Below are positions 33,035-46,340 of a stretch of 64,000 bases of DNA, one piece after another. Numbering within the stretch: position 1 is the stretch's first letter; each line of letters opens with the position of its first letter. Location: positions 32,310,196 through 32,374,195 of the forward strand of contig NC_052618.1 in NCBI RefSeq assembly GCF_016545825.1, in the 5' to 3' direction. Both the position numbers and the translations under genes were made by a program. The notes below the pieces were generated by a model. It saw nothing but the letters and a program-made list of their open reading frames with translations. It was not told where the DNA came from and searched no databases. Source of the DNA: Eucalyptus grandis. Lineage: Eukaryota; Streptophyta; Magnoliopsida; Myrtales; Myrtaceae.

Positions 33035-34690
33035 AAATTAACACGAATTTTCTGCGGATCAAATCAATAAATTGATCTTAAGCATTAAATATCAAAATAT
33101 CAATTTTAAGAGATTCCACATGATTAATAATTCCATGTAAAGTCTTATAAATAAAATATTGCAGAATAGGAAATAAATCCTTGTTGGGGATACCTATCAC
33201 TCAACATATACAATTAGATTGTGGTATTATCAAATTAGGTAACATAATCAAATATTGAATTAACATCAAATAATTACCTAATCTTGAAGATATTGTTCCC
33301 AAACTTGGACCAATGATGGCGCAACGATTCATAGCGACGACCTACTCGATGGTGGTGATGCTAAGCCCACTGGATCACGGCGGCATAACGGCTCGGCAGG
33401 GATCACAAGCTTAGGATCACGGTGCAACGACGTGGCCAATGAAGGGATGGTGAGGTACAACATCAAGGCAAGTAAATCTCAATGAGAACTTTTGCTTACA
33501 GCTGGATCAATCCTACTTTCCGAGTCATCTTTTCCTTTTCTTTGTTTTGTTGCTTCATTGGGTTCATGTTGGAATGTTCTCTACTCTTCATGTTGAATCT
33601 CACTCTGTTGATCGAGCCACACTTTGGATTACAAGAAATAAACTACACACTAGATTTTCCACTTAGTCCAATTACGCCCACTTTGGTCTTTTTGCTCTTT
33701 TGACCAAGTACTCCTTGACCACCGATTGGCTCCTCTTGTGTGATGGATGAAAAATTGTGCTTATGAGTGTCAAACTTCACTGAGAAAAGCCTGCAAAAAG
33801 AGAACAACTGCAAAACTACAAGAATCCATATTGATTGTCAATGAGACGTGGGGATGAATAAGAGTGCAGCAGTTCTTCGGTTTTTCTGTTGAAGACTAGA
33901 AATGTCAAGTGATGACTGCGGCAAGAGGTCACCAGCATTTGCGGCATTCACTTGATGGCTCGCCACAAGTCTTGGGACACCGGGCCTGATTCAGGACTTG
34001 GCAAAATAACAGGCGTCGCTGAGCACATGAGGACCACAACTAGAACTACTGGATACACGCTTGAGGGCTGATCGAGACGTTTTGCCGAGGTGAAGGTGAA
34101 GGCACGGCAATGGCAAGAAAAGATGTAGAGGGGCGTTGTGAGCCAAGCATACAAGAGTGGGTTGGAGGCCGATAATTGTGGAAACAAAGCACCCCATCCA
34201 CCTCTCTCTTTGATTCACCCTTTGTGGCTATACTCTCCCAACAGCCATCTCCCACGATTATTCTCTCTTAGTGTATTCTCTCTTTCTCAGAATTGTGGTA
34301 GTGTATCTTAATTGTGTAGCCTCCCTTTATAAGGGCCAAGTCTAGCGTTTTCTAGGCAACTTTCTAATTACTTCCTCTAGTTGAATCATCACAAAATAAA
34401 CTAAATCACATTTCCAAGTACTAAATCAATTAAATCAATTATTCCAACTTGGAAATTATAATGCAAATTTGGGCCCACTTCGCCGGGGCATCAGAAGCTT
34501 GTGGTGAAAGATGACGATACAGAGAGTGAATCCTCCTCTCGGCTCTGCTCTCGGCAGCCATCTCTCCCTCGCTCTGTTGCTTGGCACACTGTCCCTGGCT
34601 TGTTCTATGGGAAGAAAGGCACAGAGACAGATGGAGGGTGTGGTTGACCTTTGAGTCTTTGACTAAAAACTAGGAAGTTTTTATTAGGAA
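33035..34690 (-). other. Non-coding block, possibly a degraded LTR (copy B)
   Basis: Duplicate of 2571-4230, with the same minus-strand TATA-like site (near 34330) and the same set of short minus-strand frames (33948-34255). It differs by scattered substitutions and small indels. No confirmed element ends. Confidence 0.3.
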
Positions 34691-34698
34691 AAAGAAAT

Positions 34699-35202
34699 AA
34701 AAAATCCTAAACTTTTTCCTATGGCAAATTTATCTCAAAAATATTTTTGACATAAAAAATTTCAAAATTTACCAACTATGACGCATTTATCTCAAATTTT
34801 TTTCCCACGATATAAAAAAATTCCAAACTTATAGTCATGTGATACATTGATTTCAAAATATAGAGCATTTTTCGCCCTTTACTTTTTAATTTTTTAAATT
34901 TTTCTATTTTTTATTTTTTCTTCTTCTTTCTTCACCCATCATGGCTGATGGAGAGAAGCCAAACTCAAGCGAGGGCCACCCTCATTAGCATCGGGCGAGG
35001 GTCGCCCTTGCTAGATCCAAATAGGAAAACCAGATAACGGAAAGTAAAAGGAAAAAAAATTAAAAGTAAAAGATGAAAATGCCCTTCAACCATAGAGTTT
35101 GGGGTAAATGTGTCATAGTTGGTAAAATTTGGAATTTTTTGTGTCATAAAAAAAGTTTGATGTAAATTTATCACACTGAGTAAAATTTGAGATTTTTGAT
35201 AG
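34699..35202. mobile_element. AT-rich non-autonomous TIR element (copy B)
   Basis: Duplicate of 4233-4752 with the inverted subterminal arms retained. It lacks a short piece of the GC-rich core (about 20 nt between GGATCCAAATAGG and AAAAC). No coding capacity. Confidence 0.6.
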
Positions 35203-38200
35203 CTTTTTTCTTTTTATTAATATTAACTAAAAATTGTAGTTGAAATCATATAAATTCAAATTTATAAATTGAACTTATTTTCTCAAATACAACCTAAGAA
35301 TGTTGTAAGGTAAAGAAGAGGTGAAACAAAGTTATAATTGACCTATGCAAATGGCCATCACCCATAATAGCTTAGACGCAAATAATGAAATTGAATTGTT
35401 GGACTCCAGTTCATAAATTAAAAATTCTCCAACTTCCCAACCAACAATAGTTGTCCTCTGTTAGGGTGCTAATCGCTCGACATGAGAGTCAAGAGAGAAT
35501 GAATTTCCTTTTGGCTCCATGTTTTCTAATCACATAAGTGATGTATCACTTTTTTGTGATACTTGTTTAGCTAAATTCGTCTGTTTAAAATGGTGGATGT
35601 AATGTTCTTTTTACTTAAAAATAAAGCGGAAAAGAGAATTTCCATATATTTATATATGAATAATATTGATGAAATAGGAGCCTATTTATAAACTGTTCGG
35701 ACAAATATCTAAAGCAATGAAATATTACAATATCAAATAAAATCAATTGAAATCAATTAAGGAAGATTAATACCTCCAACATCTCTCTCAAACTCAAGGT
35801 GACGTAGAAGAGGTCAATTGAAATTTCAATAAAATATTTTTAAAAAGCTCCGATGGATGTGTCTTAGTAAAAACATCAACCGTCTGATCAATTAATACTA
35901 TTTACAAGTCAAACTATTATTTGATATGGGCACCCAAGTGAAGCTCCAAGTAGGATTGTTTTTGGCTTCATAGGTTAAGGGCCCATGGAGGCACTTAGAA
36001 GATTGAGAGCCACCTGACGTGCACCAATATAACCTTTCCTTTTGATAATATATAACATGCTAAATTCTAATTTCAGAATATGAAAGATGCAAAGCATATT
36101 TACCTAGAAGATGTAAGAGGTAATCTCTATGGGAAAAATAAAAACAGGTATGATACAACAACGTTTTCTATCTCTAACGCAATTTAGTTAATACAAAGGG
36201 AAAATTGGCTGTCAAGATTTTTCCGATAGCTAAAGGGGTAATCTGCATGATATCTAGGTTATTGTCCTATAATAAATACGGAAGTATCATAATGTTTGTC
36301 TCACCAAATAATTTGCATTGCAAATCTCTATACAAATATGGCACTGAATAGATTGGGTGTTAATGGATCGGCTCTAAATCTACCCTCTTGGTATTTTCTT
36401 AGGAATAGGAAATACTGACGTGGCATGAGCATTCTAGGTAACATTGCCTAGCATTTAGCTTCTTCCACACACCATCTATGTGGTTGGAATCAAATTTATC
36501 ATTGAATCTGAAGATCTATAAAAATCATACGAGAGGGTGCTTCATCTTCATAACATTCAACAAGTTCTCTCTCTCTCTCAAGTTCTCTCCCCCGTAGCAG
36601 TCAATTGCAAGAAGCAGATCATTTAGGTAAGGAAAAATCCAATTTATATTCAATGGTGCAAAAAGAGTTAGTTATGTTGCTTGTTGGATTGTATTCCTGT
36701 TATGATTTTAGATCTTATACAGATTGTGGTATCTTAACTTTCTGTTGATTACCATGCAGGCTACGAATAAGACAAGGCGCTCATATTTATTTATTTTTTT
36801 TAAATCACGACCACGCTTGATTATCACATGAAGCCTAACTCAAGAACTCCTTTGTTGTGGTTGAAAATGTATGTATTAGCCCATTTCGATGGGATGACTC
36901 TCGGACAAACCCTAGAAATGATTTCTTTTGTGGCGTCTTCATGATCTAAGCACTTAAAAAATCACCTAATACATAGGCAAGAGATGGACACTTATGCTCG
37001 CCCGCCTTTTGTTATGTGAACCCAACGATAATGAATATTTAATCAAACATTGTATAGATTTCATTCCTTTCGTTTTTCCATCTGAGTTTATGTTTAGCCG
37101 GCTTAGTCACTAGCACATCGTGGTCGGTGGATGCGCATGTCAGTTTGTGAAGTGAATTGAATTTTTCTTGGTTTGGGACAAACATTCCAAATGGTAATTT
37201 TGTGAGAAATTGCATATTTTCTTGTCTTCTTACTTGATGATAATAACTTTTGGTATTCTTGTATGACATTTTCCTCAATTATGAAGTCTATATCTTGTGT
37301 GAAAGTTCCAGCTTTTTTTTTTTTTTTAAAGTGGTATCCAATCCAAATAATTTAAAAGAAAAATATATTTTTCTATATTCATAAAAGGTCAACGAGATTT
37401 GTTAAGTCGTCTTTTGTTTTTAATTCTCTAGTTTTCTCAATTGACAAATTCTTTTGTGGATTGAACTTCAAAAAATCAGTTATGATATAACTCTTTTTCT
37501 CAAGACGATAAAGACAAAACTTTTAAAACTTTTAATCTTTTTGTGGAACCTTTATTTATTACTGCTAAGTGATTGCCCCTAAAAACAAAATTGTAAATTC
37601 TATGTCTTTTTAGCTGCTCAAATATAGCATATGAAACCATTGGGGTTTGTCCCAGTGGCCACATGAGAAGAGAGAGTTGGGAGAGTCGAATCCCCACCTT
37701 GAGTTTGGTTAGGAATGATGTAGTTTTAGATATAAGTTTCGACTCTTACACTCCTGAAAGACGATATGACAAAAGTCTAAGAGTAAGAATTATGGTAGGA
37801 ATAGAGTAAATCCGATTATAAAAAAAAAAAAAAAACTCAAGTCATTTAGTGAATATATGTGATTTTTGCTTATTAAACCAATAGTGACCCCAGTATCAAA
37901 TCATATACTATGTTTTCTCGCATAAAATGTCACTCATCCATGTGAGAGTGGAGTGAATCTCATCAAATCCATGCATTGTAATTGGCTATAATCATCATCC
38001 TAGACAGACTCGGTTCTCGAAGTAGAGTATCGTTTTCTGGCTCTGAGTTTTGATATAATTGCTTGTTTTGGGCCAGCACTGGTTATTTCCTTTCCTATCG
38101 TATTTAACATTGGTCTCGTATCATTGCTTTTCTATCTTCTGACATAATTCGGAATTCCTTCCCATTCTCTTCCTTTCACTTTCCTTTTTGCATGCTCTGA

Positions 38201-38294
38201 AATTCTATAAGGAGATAAACTTCTGCAACAGCTTCATTTCTTTTCCTTTTAGCGTACTCACCCTCTCTTTTTGCATGATCTCTCCTTAAGGTCA
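35203..38294. other. Region upstream of UPF0496 copy B, no gene recognised
   Basis: Collinear with 4753-7869 of copy A. It contains the leader-like block (36530-36628, donor AG|GTAAGG) and a shorter CT run (36566-36579). Small indels separate the two copies, for example a piece near 37922-37945 that copy A lacks. Nothing else is recognised. Confidence 0.5.
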
Positions 38295-38753
38295 ATGGCA
38301 AACTCCAACACCAGAAGAAACCCTCCCATGGATGGAGCAGCGTGTGAGTCCGACCCTGATCCGCGAACCTTCAACGCAAACCTCCAAGCGAGGACAAACC
38401 AAGTCCTCAGAACTCTTGCTTCCGGGGTTGATGTCCAAACTCTTTCACTGGATTCTCTGAAAGAGATAAGCGAGTGCCTATTGGAGATGAACCAGGAAGT
38501 GGTCAAAGTCATCTTGGATAGCAAGAAAGATATTTGGAGAAATGAAGAGCTGCTCAAGCTTGTACAAGATTACTTCAATGACAGCTTGCCCACCCTTGAT
38601 TTCTGTGCTTCCCTCGAGAATTGCTTGAAGCATGTGCGTGATGCCCATTTGCAGATTTTCACCGCCCTTCATTGCTTTGAAGAAGAAGATGGGGAGGGCT
38701 GTTGCAGGTACATGTATCTCAGTTCTCAACTTCATTTCGAGCACATGTATCTT

Positions 38754-38758
38754 AGTAT
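38754..38758. repeat. 5' target-site duplication of the Ogre-like element (AGTAT)
   Basis: AGTAT here and at 53457-53461 flanks the element; copy A has a single AGTAT at 8329-8333. The ends of the element are therefore exact. Confidence 0.95.
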
Positions 38759-41416
38759 TGTTGACACCTAAATTTTTAGGGTTAATTTTTGCTATAAAAT
38801 AAAAAAATCACATGGCATATAGTTTAGGGAAATTTTATTTTGTGTTATATTGCATTAGGATTTTTCACATATTTGGGTAATATACACTGCGAGGTGTATT
38901 TCGTGCAAAAAGGGAATTTTTTTGGATAGAATATGTGAAAAATACAAAAGAGAATATCACATGTAGTGCAATGATATATTCAGAAAATTATGCACGAGTG
39001 AAATTGGAAATAAAATTTGCTTCAAAGATCTAAAATTTTCCCTATAAAAGGCGTTGCACACGTACGGACAAAGGGGGGGGATTTTCGAAATTTTTGAAGA
39101 GCAATTACGTGAGGAGTTCTTGGGGTCTGGTGAGCGGGGATTCGAAAGAAAAATCAAGAAAAAAATTGCTTTCTTCCGTTTGTCTTTGGTTTGTCTTGAA
39201 GAGAAAAAAAGTCAGAAAAAAAAGAAAAGAAAAGTCATGTCTGCAGAAGGGAAACAGTAGAGAGAGTACAGAGACAAGGAGTGACGTGAGAAAAAAAAAA
39301 AAAAAAAGAAAAGGGGACGCCACTGTTCATCTTCCTCGCCGGGTTGTCCCGCCCGCGCCGGCGCCGCGTGCCAACGTCGTCGACCGCGCCGGCACCGCCT
39401 CCACCGGCTACCTCCGCATCTCCGCCGCGGCCGCACCACCACTGATCCGCCTCCACCGCGTCCGTCAGCCCCCGTGAGCAGCGCCTTGCCACCGACCTGC
39501 GGCACGGAGTCCCGCCGCCCCGCCCGCGACAGCACCCGGGCGCCGTCGTTCGTCCCACCTCGCCGCGTGCATCCGCGATCCGGGCGTCCGGATCTCTCCA
39601 CCCGCAGTCCGAAGCTCCGGTGCTCTGTCCCCGACACCGCCGTGCCGCCGCGACGCCCGCACCCGGCCCAGCTGCGGTCCTCTTCCGCCCGACGACGACT
39701 GCGAGCTGTCCCGACGACCCGCGCCGAAGTCCCCCGGTGCCGCGCCGCCGTCACGCCCTCGCCGGAACCCTAGCCGGAGGCTTCCCCTCGCCGGACCCAC
39801 CAGCTTTATTTTATTTTATTCTTTTTCTTTTTTCTTTTTCAGGAAAAAGGAAAAGAAAAAGAGAAGTGAAAGAAAATTTAGGTATTTTCTTTATTTTATT
39901 TTTTTTAATTATTTTTGCTATTTTATTTTATCTTTTTAGTGTAATTATTCCTTAATCTGAAATTGAAATTCCATGACATGAAATTGCCTGGAAATTAGTG
40001 ATTCTCGGTCCGATTTTCAAGCTCGAAATCCGACTCGCAATCACTTAAAAAATTGCCAATCCGATCTCCCCGCTCGAGATCCGATTCGTGATTTATGTGA
40101 AATTGGCCAACCCGATCTCATGCTCGAGATATGGTTCGTCAATTTGTGTATCAATATGGCTTGATTTGATGTGGTGTTGCTTAAATTAATTTTCTTAAAA
40201 AAAATAGAAAATGTAGCTTTAGGGTTTGCATGTTCACAATAGGTATTTTATTTCGAATTTTAAAAAAAAATAAAAAAATCAAATCAATTCATTTAGGTTG
40301 CTAGTTCTTTTAATTTGGATTGCATGTTTAATTATTTGGCAATTATTAATTTTGAAATTTAAAAAAAAAAAAGGAAAAAGGAAAAACATAAAAATCATCA
40401 TGCATAATTCATGTAGAATTAGGGTACATTTTGCACGTCATTGCATATTAGGATAGAAATTGCACTTAAGTTAATTTAGATAATTTCTTAATTTACTATA
40501 GGTTTAGGTATTTTATTAAATGGATTGCATTTTAGGATTATCTAGGTTAAGATAATATTTTAGTTTAAATTAGGATGTGGCTCAACCTAATTCTTAATAT
40601 AAATTAAATAGGATCTTAATCTAATTAGGTAATTTTCATATTTCACCTAATTTCGAATTTCATAAAAAAAACATAAAAAATGCCATAGGTTGATTTGTCT
40701 TTATTTTTTAGGATAAAAAATGTATTCTTTTAGGAAAAAGAAAAATTGTCATATGCACGTCATTAGGGTTAGAATTCATTGAGATGCATGACATTTATTA
40801 TTTTTGCTAGGCCATTCAAATTACATGTTATTAGAATTAGGTCATTTAGTTAATATTGCATTGCATATTGCATGATTTTCATTAAAAGTGAAAACAAAAT
40901 AAAAATTGTGTGTTAATTAGAAACCATATCTAGGGTTGTTGATGTGGATTTTAATTTAACATTGCGAATGCTTTCGTTGCTTTGAGGTAAGTCCTGCAAT
41001 TTATTCATTTGCTTTCTTGAGTGTTAAATTGGTGGTTTGTGCACCTGCATGGTCACCTCACATGTTAGGAAAATAGATTTAAAATCAATCCAAACTGCTT
41101 GCCAAACATTTATTAAAATAAAAAGAAAGGTACCGAAAGGGCGTTAGAGAATTTTAGCGTAACCAAGTCCCCCGTACCCATAGTCTCGGGTTCGTAGGAG
41201 TAAAATAATTCTCCCATTATTTTACTTGGGTTTCTAATCGACCCACCAAAAATAGATTAGTGGCGACTCCTAATTGAAAATCAATTGCATGTTAAGAACT
41301 TAAACTTAAGTCGCGAATTGGTATGGGCTTGGGAGAGCCCGAGTTAAGTCTAGGCTTAACAATCCATTAGCCAAACCCTAGGTGGTTCATGCCTCGAAAA
41401 AAATTGGGTCGCGACA
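38759..41416 (+). repeat. 5' LTR of the Ogre-like element
   Basis: 2,658 bp from TGTTGACACC to GGGTCGCGACA. Layout: about 280 nt of AT-rich U3, TATAAAAGG at 39043, purine-rich leader, a GC-rich block at about 39310-39780, then about 1.6 kb of AT-rich sequence. The first bases differ from the 3' LTR (TGTTGAC against TGCTAAC). Frames over the GC block (for example 39212-39754 on -) are compositional. Confidence 0.95.
39043..39050 (+). promoter_or_regulatory. TATA box of the Ogre-like 5' LTR
   Basis: TATAAAAG, about 285 nt into the LTR, followed by GCGTTGCACACGTACGGAC. It is identical in the 3' LTR at 51089. It probably sets the U3/R boundary. Confidence 0.75.
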
Positions 41417-41419
41417 GCT

Positions 41420-41437
41420 TGGCGACTCCGCTGGGGA
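41420..41437 (+). other. Primer binding site, tRNA-Arg type
   Basis: TGGCGACTCCGCTGGGGA starts three bases after the LTR. This form is what I recall for plant Ogre elements, which use a tRNA-Arg primer rather than the iMet primer of copia elements. It supports the lineage call independently of the proteins. Confidence 0.75.
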
Positions 41438-42123
41438 CTTGAGTTAAAACTTTTAGTGGACTTAGGCCAATTTTCTTTTTGAAAAAAATTGTTTTTGTTT
41501 GGCAGCGAGGATCCCAGTGTACGTCCCTAACATTTAAGGTGTTAAATGTTTTTGCGGGATGGGAGGTATAAGGGGAAGTGTTTGCTAACCTTTGTTTTGT
41601 AGGGAGGTGTAGGAATGTATGGTTTATTTTCATATATGAAGTGTTGCTTGATATAAAATGTTGTGCATGCCTTGCATCTAGCACTACACTATTGCACACA
41701 CAACCCGCCGCCGGACCTGGGCCGCATTAGGATCATCTAGGATGGTATTGAGATGTTTGCCACTCCGACCGCATGATCGCGGTGCGAGTCGCCCATCTCA
41801 ATCCCGAAGTTTCTTTCATGGTGTCAAGAGTACCCACCTCGGTCCGCATGCTCGCGACCCGGGTCGGCTCTTTGATCAAGCCGGAGTCATGAGGACCCGA
41901 CATAGTCCACAAGCTCGTGGCTAGTCCGATCATCCTTGTGGCTTCACTTTGATAAGCCTTATAGTGTAGAAATCGGGCCACTTAACATGCGCATGTCTAT
42001 GTGATTGCCCATCATTGGTAAAGTAAGTTCTCTAAATTTTTGGCCTTTGCAATTTACTTACTTTATCGCATTATTTTGTCGGCCCATGGCATTAGGATTG
42101 TCCTGAGTCTTGATCAATATACA

Positions 42124-43424
42124 ATGGGGACACCGGACATTCGAATTATTTTCCCTCCAAGGGAAGAGCTTAGCATTTGGTGGGACAAGTTAGATCAAGA
42201 TGGCCGTCGCTTTGTAGAGTCACATATTGGTCGACTACTTCCGCTGCTGCGTATCAACATCCATGTCGGCCTCGTCCAAGCACTCGCCCACCGTTGGTGC
42301 CCCGAGACTTCTACTTTTATCTTCGGCGGTAAGCATGAGCTCACTCCCACCTTGGAAGAGTATAGCATTGCCATAGGAAAATCCTTGAAAGCTGAATTGA
42401 TTAGTCCACCTATCGGAATAGATCCTGTTATGACCTTATCTGATTTTCTGAGAATTAAGGAAGACGATTTAAGAAAGGTTTTAAAGGCTAACCGCAATGC
42501 ATGTCCTTTATCTTTTCTGAAACAATGTTTTGAGAAAGGCACTTCATCTCAAATGCGAAGGGTTTTCCTTTTGGCTTTCTTTGGGTTTATAGTTTTCCCT
42601 TACTGCAAGAATGCTATTAACCCTTTGATCGCTCAATTAGTTAAACAAGTGTTGGAAGGAAAGAATTTTGTAAACACTATTCTAACTGAAACTTTCATTT
42701 CCCTCACTCATTTCAAAAGAGGTGGCGATAAGACTCTCCATTCCTCTCCTGAACTTTTACAAATTTGGTTTCTTTCACATATAAAAGGGTTTGGTGGTCT
42801 AATGACTATACATGATGTTAGTAATTCCAACCACCCTATTATGAGATTTGAGAACAACCAAAAACATGCACCGGATTATCATTATTCTAGGTGGCTAGCT
42901 TTCATGAAAAAACCAACTTCCAAGGGTTTCCTATGGCATGCTAAATGGTTCCAAGTTCGGGTAGCGAGACTCTCGTGTGGAGGAGTTGGCCCAATCCCTC
43001 TATTGGGATTCACCGGAGCATTGGAGTACTATCCGACTAGGGTGACTCGTCAATATCAAGTCGTGCAAGAGCTTCCCCGGCGTTACAAGTAGAGCCACTC
43101 CAAGTCAGTTTTGTCGATGGAAGCCGAGGCCATGAAGATTCCATTCTCACTATCAAATCAATGTGGGACATGTGCCATCCGCGAAAGCTCAAATGGCCCG
43201 AGGAGGAGTTGAAAGGCACAGAAAGGAAGTACTATGCCTCGATTAAGTACATCCAACAACATAAGATTCCCGAGAAGCTGCTTCCGAAGATACCGGAGGC
43301 GCCGTTGAAGATCACCAATCAAGCTGAGAATAAACGCCTCAAAAGAGTTGCTGAAAAAGCTCAAGAGGAGAACAAACGATTGCGTCGAATGGTGTCCCGA
43401 ATGTATATTGATCAAGCCAAATGA
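42124..43424 (+). pseudogene. Ogre ORF1-type protein (DUF7745-like), one frameshift
   Basis: From the ATG at 42124 an open frame runs to 43092 (322 codons). Features are WWDKLDQDGRRFVESHIG, a W-C-P-E-T-S-T-F-I-F-G core, E-L-T-P-T-L-E-E-Y with a following A-I-G-K, and many aromatic and hydrophobic residues. This matches the plant domain found in ORF1 of Ogre elements and related to plant mobile-domain proteins. A 1-nt shift near 43075-43085 moves the rest into another frame (VSFVDGSRGHEDS, MWDMCHPRKLKWPEEE, then a Lys/Glu-rich coiled coil ending RMYIDQAK at 43424). The intact protein would be about 430 residues. Its function in the element is unknown. Confidence 0.75.
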
Positions 43425-43631
43425 AGTGCTTGAATCAATCTTGCTATTCTCATTTTTAGATTAATGTTTAGGGAGTTTGAGTCATTTACTTTCCTAGTTC
43501 GTTTGCTTAGGACATATCAAATTTCTAGGCTTGTCAAAAGCTCCATTGATAAATAAAATTTCTAGAGTATTGCCATGGATCGGCGTATTTTCATATGAGA
43601 TACTTATTTGTGTTCATTTCTTAATTTTTAG

Positions 43632-45000
43632 GTGATAACGGATCCGTCACGTTCGCCCATCATCACGCGATTAAGAGCGAGAATGGCTGAACAAACCGAA
43701 ATGCGTGATCGTGTCTCCGCTGTGGAGACTCAACTCCAACAAGTACTCGCCTCTTTACAACTTGTGACGGATCAACTCCAATTCCTCCAGCAAATCCAAC
43801 AGCTGCACCTCGCTCTTCCCGAAGTGGTTATCCCAAAGCAAGCAAACAAGGTTCAAACGATTGACGATGACATGCCCGGACTGGAAGATGATCCATTCTC
43901 GATCAATGTGGAAAAGGCTAAGCTTGTCAACATCCCTAAGACGGAGCGGGATGAACGCTTTGCTAAAATGGAAGAAAAGTTGAAACAACTGCAGAGTCAC
44001 GTAGTTCACTCCCGTTCGACTTGTCCGTGTACGAGAAAGTCAAGATGCCAAAGAAATTCAAAATGCCGGATTTTGAGAAATACGATGGTACTTCCTGCCC
44101 AAAAGCTCATCTTCGATGTACCATGTGCGTATGGCTCAATATGTCAAAAACGAGCCTCTCATGATCCAATCATTCCATGCAAGTTTGACTGGGCCTGCAC
44201 TAAATTGGTATGTCATGAAGAATGTGAACCTACTCGACACTGAATGAAGTGGCTGACGCATTTCTCAAACAATACAAGTTCAACATGGATATTGCACCTT
44301 CCCGAGAGGATCTCGAGAGGATGGAGAAAAAGAGGAGCGAGTCATTCAAAGAGTATGCCGTGAGATGGCGAAATCTCGGCAGCTCAAATCACCCCGAGCC
44401 TACCGACAAGGAGCTGATGAAGTTATTTATCAAAACTCTCCCATCCGAGTTTCGTATTCGGATGGCCAGCACGTACGTTGAAAGCTTCAATCAGCTTATT
44501 TCGTGGGGGAACAAATCGAGATGGGAATAAGGGAAGGATGGTTTACTTGAACCATCGAGTAGAAGATTCTCTGCCAAGAAAGAGAAGGAGACTGCCGTAG
44601 ACGTAAATATGGCTTATAGCCGGGAAAATGCCAATCGCACCCCGGCTATCCGAGATGAATCCAAAGCAACAAAGCTACCCGGCCGTCAATCATTTGCCCA
44701 AGCAAGAAGGCAGTTCTCTCCTCTCCCCGGATCTCCATCCCAAGTGTTGGCAATTCTAAGAAAGAAAGGATTGCTTACTAGCGAACCAAAGCGCCCCTAA
44801 CCGCGAAAGCATTCGTAGTTACGACTCGACGAAGAAGTGCGACTATCATAGCGGTGAATTGGGACATTCAACTCGATGAATGTTTCACCTTGAAACACAA
44901 GATCCAAAACCTCTTGGACACAAAGGCCTTTTCATTTCAGGCATCGCTCAGCCAAACGTCAAGAAAAATCCGTTACGGAGCATGAAGGTACGGTCAATGC
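43632..45000 (+). pseudogene. Ogre-like gag remnant
   Basis: The frame begins ITDPSRSPIITRLRARMAEQ with a coiled-coil segment, then (after shifts near 44015 and 44110) MPKKFKMPDFEKYDGTSCP, SLTGPALNWYVM, and an open piece 44249-44530 with ADAFLKQYKFNMDIAPSRE and KSESFKEYAVRWR-like residues, the core of a Ty3/gypsy gag. At 44609-44800 is FSPLPGSPSQVLAILRKKG, and at 44839-44883 a zinc-knuckle-like C-x2-H...H...C (CDYHSGELGHS) interrupted by TGA. Several frameshifts make gag non-functional here. Confidence 0.8.
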
Positions 45001-45269
45001 TATCCTAGAGCCCGAAGTTGGTCGAATCAAGAACTCGAAGGTACATGTGGCGTATGCTTACAATGGCTTGGTAAGAGCTGGATATTATCCGGATCGGAGG
45101 ATGTTCCTCTTTCACCGATGAAGGAAAGAGTCACCGGGATGGTGGATGACGGAATCATCGTTTATGCTGACCATAACTCTATAGTTTCCACTATTTCCCC
45201 ATCATTATTGATTGGGAGGAGGAGCAAGCGGCGCTCAATGCTGATAAAGAGGAAGTTGATCCTTCACTC

Positions 45270-46340
45270 GTGGACATGCCCCCACTTGAAGATGCATCCG
45301 ACGATGAGATAATGATTGAAATGCCTCAACCGTATGAATATGTCAACAATAAGGCGGTCCCTTGGTCCTATGACCTAGATGTTGACCTTGTTACAAGGTC
45401 TGGTCGGACTTATTCTCAAACTAATACTCAACCCGCAAAACCTGTCACCGATGAAGAGGTTAAGGAGTTTCTGGCCGTGATCAAAGCAAGCGAGTACAAG
45501 GTGGTCGAACAAGCTTACGAAAGATGCCCGCCCGCATTTCTTTGCTTGAACTCCCGCTTACATCCCCGTGCATCAAAAGTCTCTAATGAAGGTGTTAAGT
45601 GAAATTCGTGTACCTGAAACGGTCGAGGCAGACAAGTTGGAAGACTTTGTGGGATCGATCCTTCTTAAGGACATGATTGCCTTTTCTGATGAGGAATTCC
45701 CTCTTGAGGGTAGGGGGCATAACAAGGCACTCTATGTATCCGTCAAGCATAAGGCTTCTCATGTGTCTCGAGTACTCATTGATAATGGGTCCGCCCTAAA
45801 CATATGTCCACCGGCCACTCTTCATCGCCTTAAGGTGGACCCGTCCCAGATACATGCTTTGCAAAGACTTCGTCCGAGCTTTTGATGGTACAAAGAAGGA
45901 GGTGCTTGGGAGATTCACCTCGATGTGCAAATAGGGCCGGTGGTTTTCAATGTTCCTTTCCGGGTAATGGATATCCCTACTTTGCTTTTAATTTCCTCTT
46001 TGGGTCGTCCTTGGATTCATACTGGGGCGGTACCATCAAGTCTACATCAAGCTGTGAAATTCGTAATCAAAGGGAAGCTAGTCACTTTGTCTATGGCGAA
46101 GAAGATCACCGAATTTATCATGAGACAGCTATCCCCTATGTAGAGCCGTACTTTGAGTTCGAATCGAGCTACCACTCATTTGAGTTGGTATCCACTATTC
46201 ATGCTTCTCGAGACTCACCACCACCAACTCCCGAAGTTTCAAATGCTACTCTAATGGTAGGAAGGATGATGGTTGGGAATGGTTTTATTCTGGCGGTGGC
46301 CTTGGAAGAAATGGTCGAGGATTCGAAACCCCATTGAAGC
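45270..46340 (+). pseudogene. Ogre-like aspartic protease region
   Basis: Three overlapping frames. The first (45270-45602) has a Tat/Ogre-type linker (DLVTRSGRTYSQTNTQPAKP). The second (45568-45885) has KLEDFVGSILLKDMIAF and the active-site segment VSRVLIDNGSALNICPPATL, with D-N-G at residues 72-74 in place of the more common D-T/S-G, as often in this lineage. The third (45925-46143) gives VQIGPVVFNVPFRVMDIPTL and SLGRPWIHTGAVPSSLHQAV, the second half of the protease fold. Single-base shifts separate the pieces. Confidence 0.82.

Noticed and set aside
37670..37700. AGTCGAATCCCCACCTTG as a possible tRNA T-arm
   Set aside because: No matching acceptor or anticodon arms are nearby; the equivalent in copy A is AGATTCAAATCCCC, which does not keep the motif.
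39212..39754. A 180-codon minus frame and several overlapping frames in the GC block of the 5' LTR, and their twins at 51195-51910
   Set aside because: Open frames on both strands in the same GC-rich stretch, with lengths differing between two nearly identical LTRs because of small indels, are not expected of a real gene.
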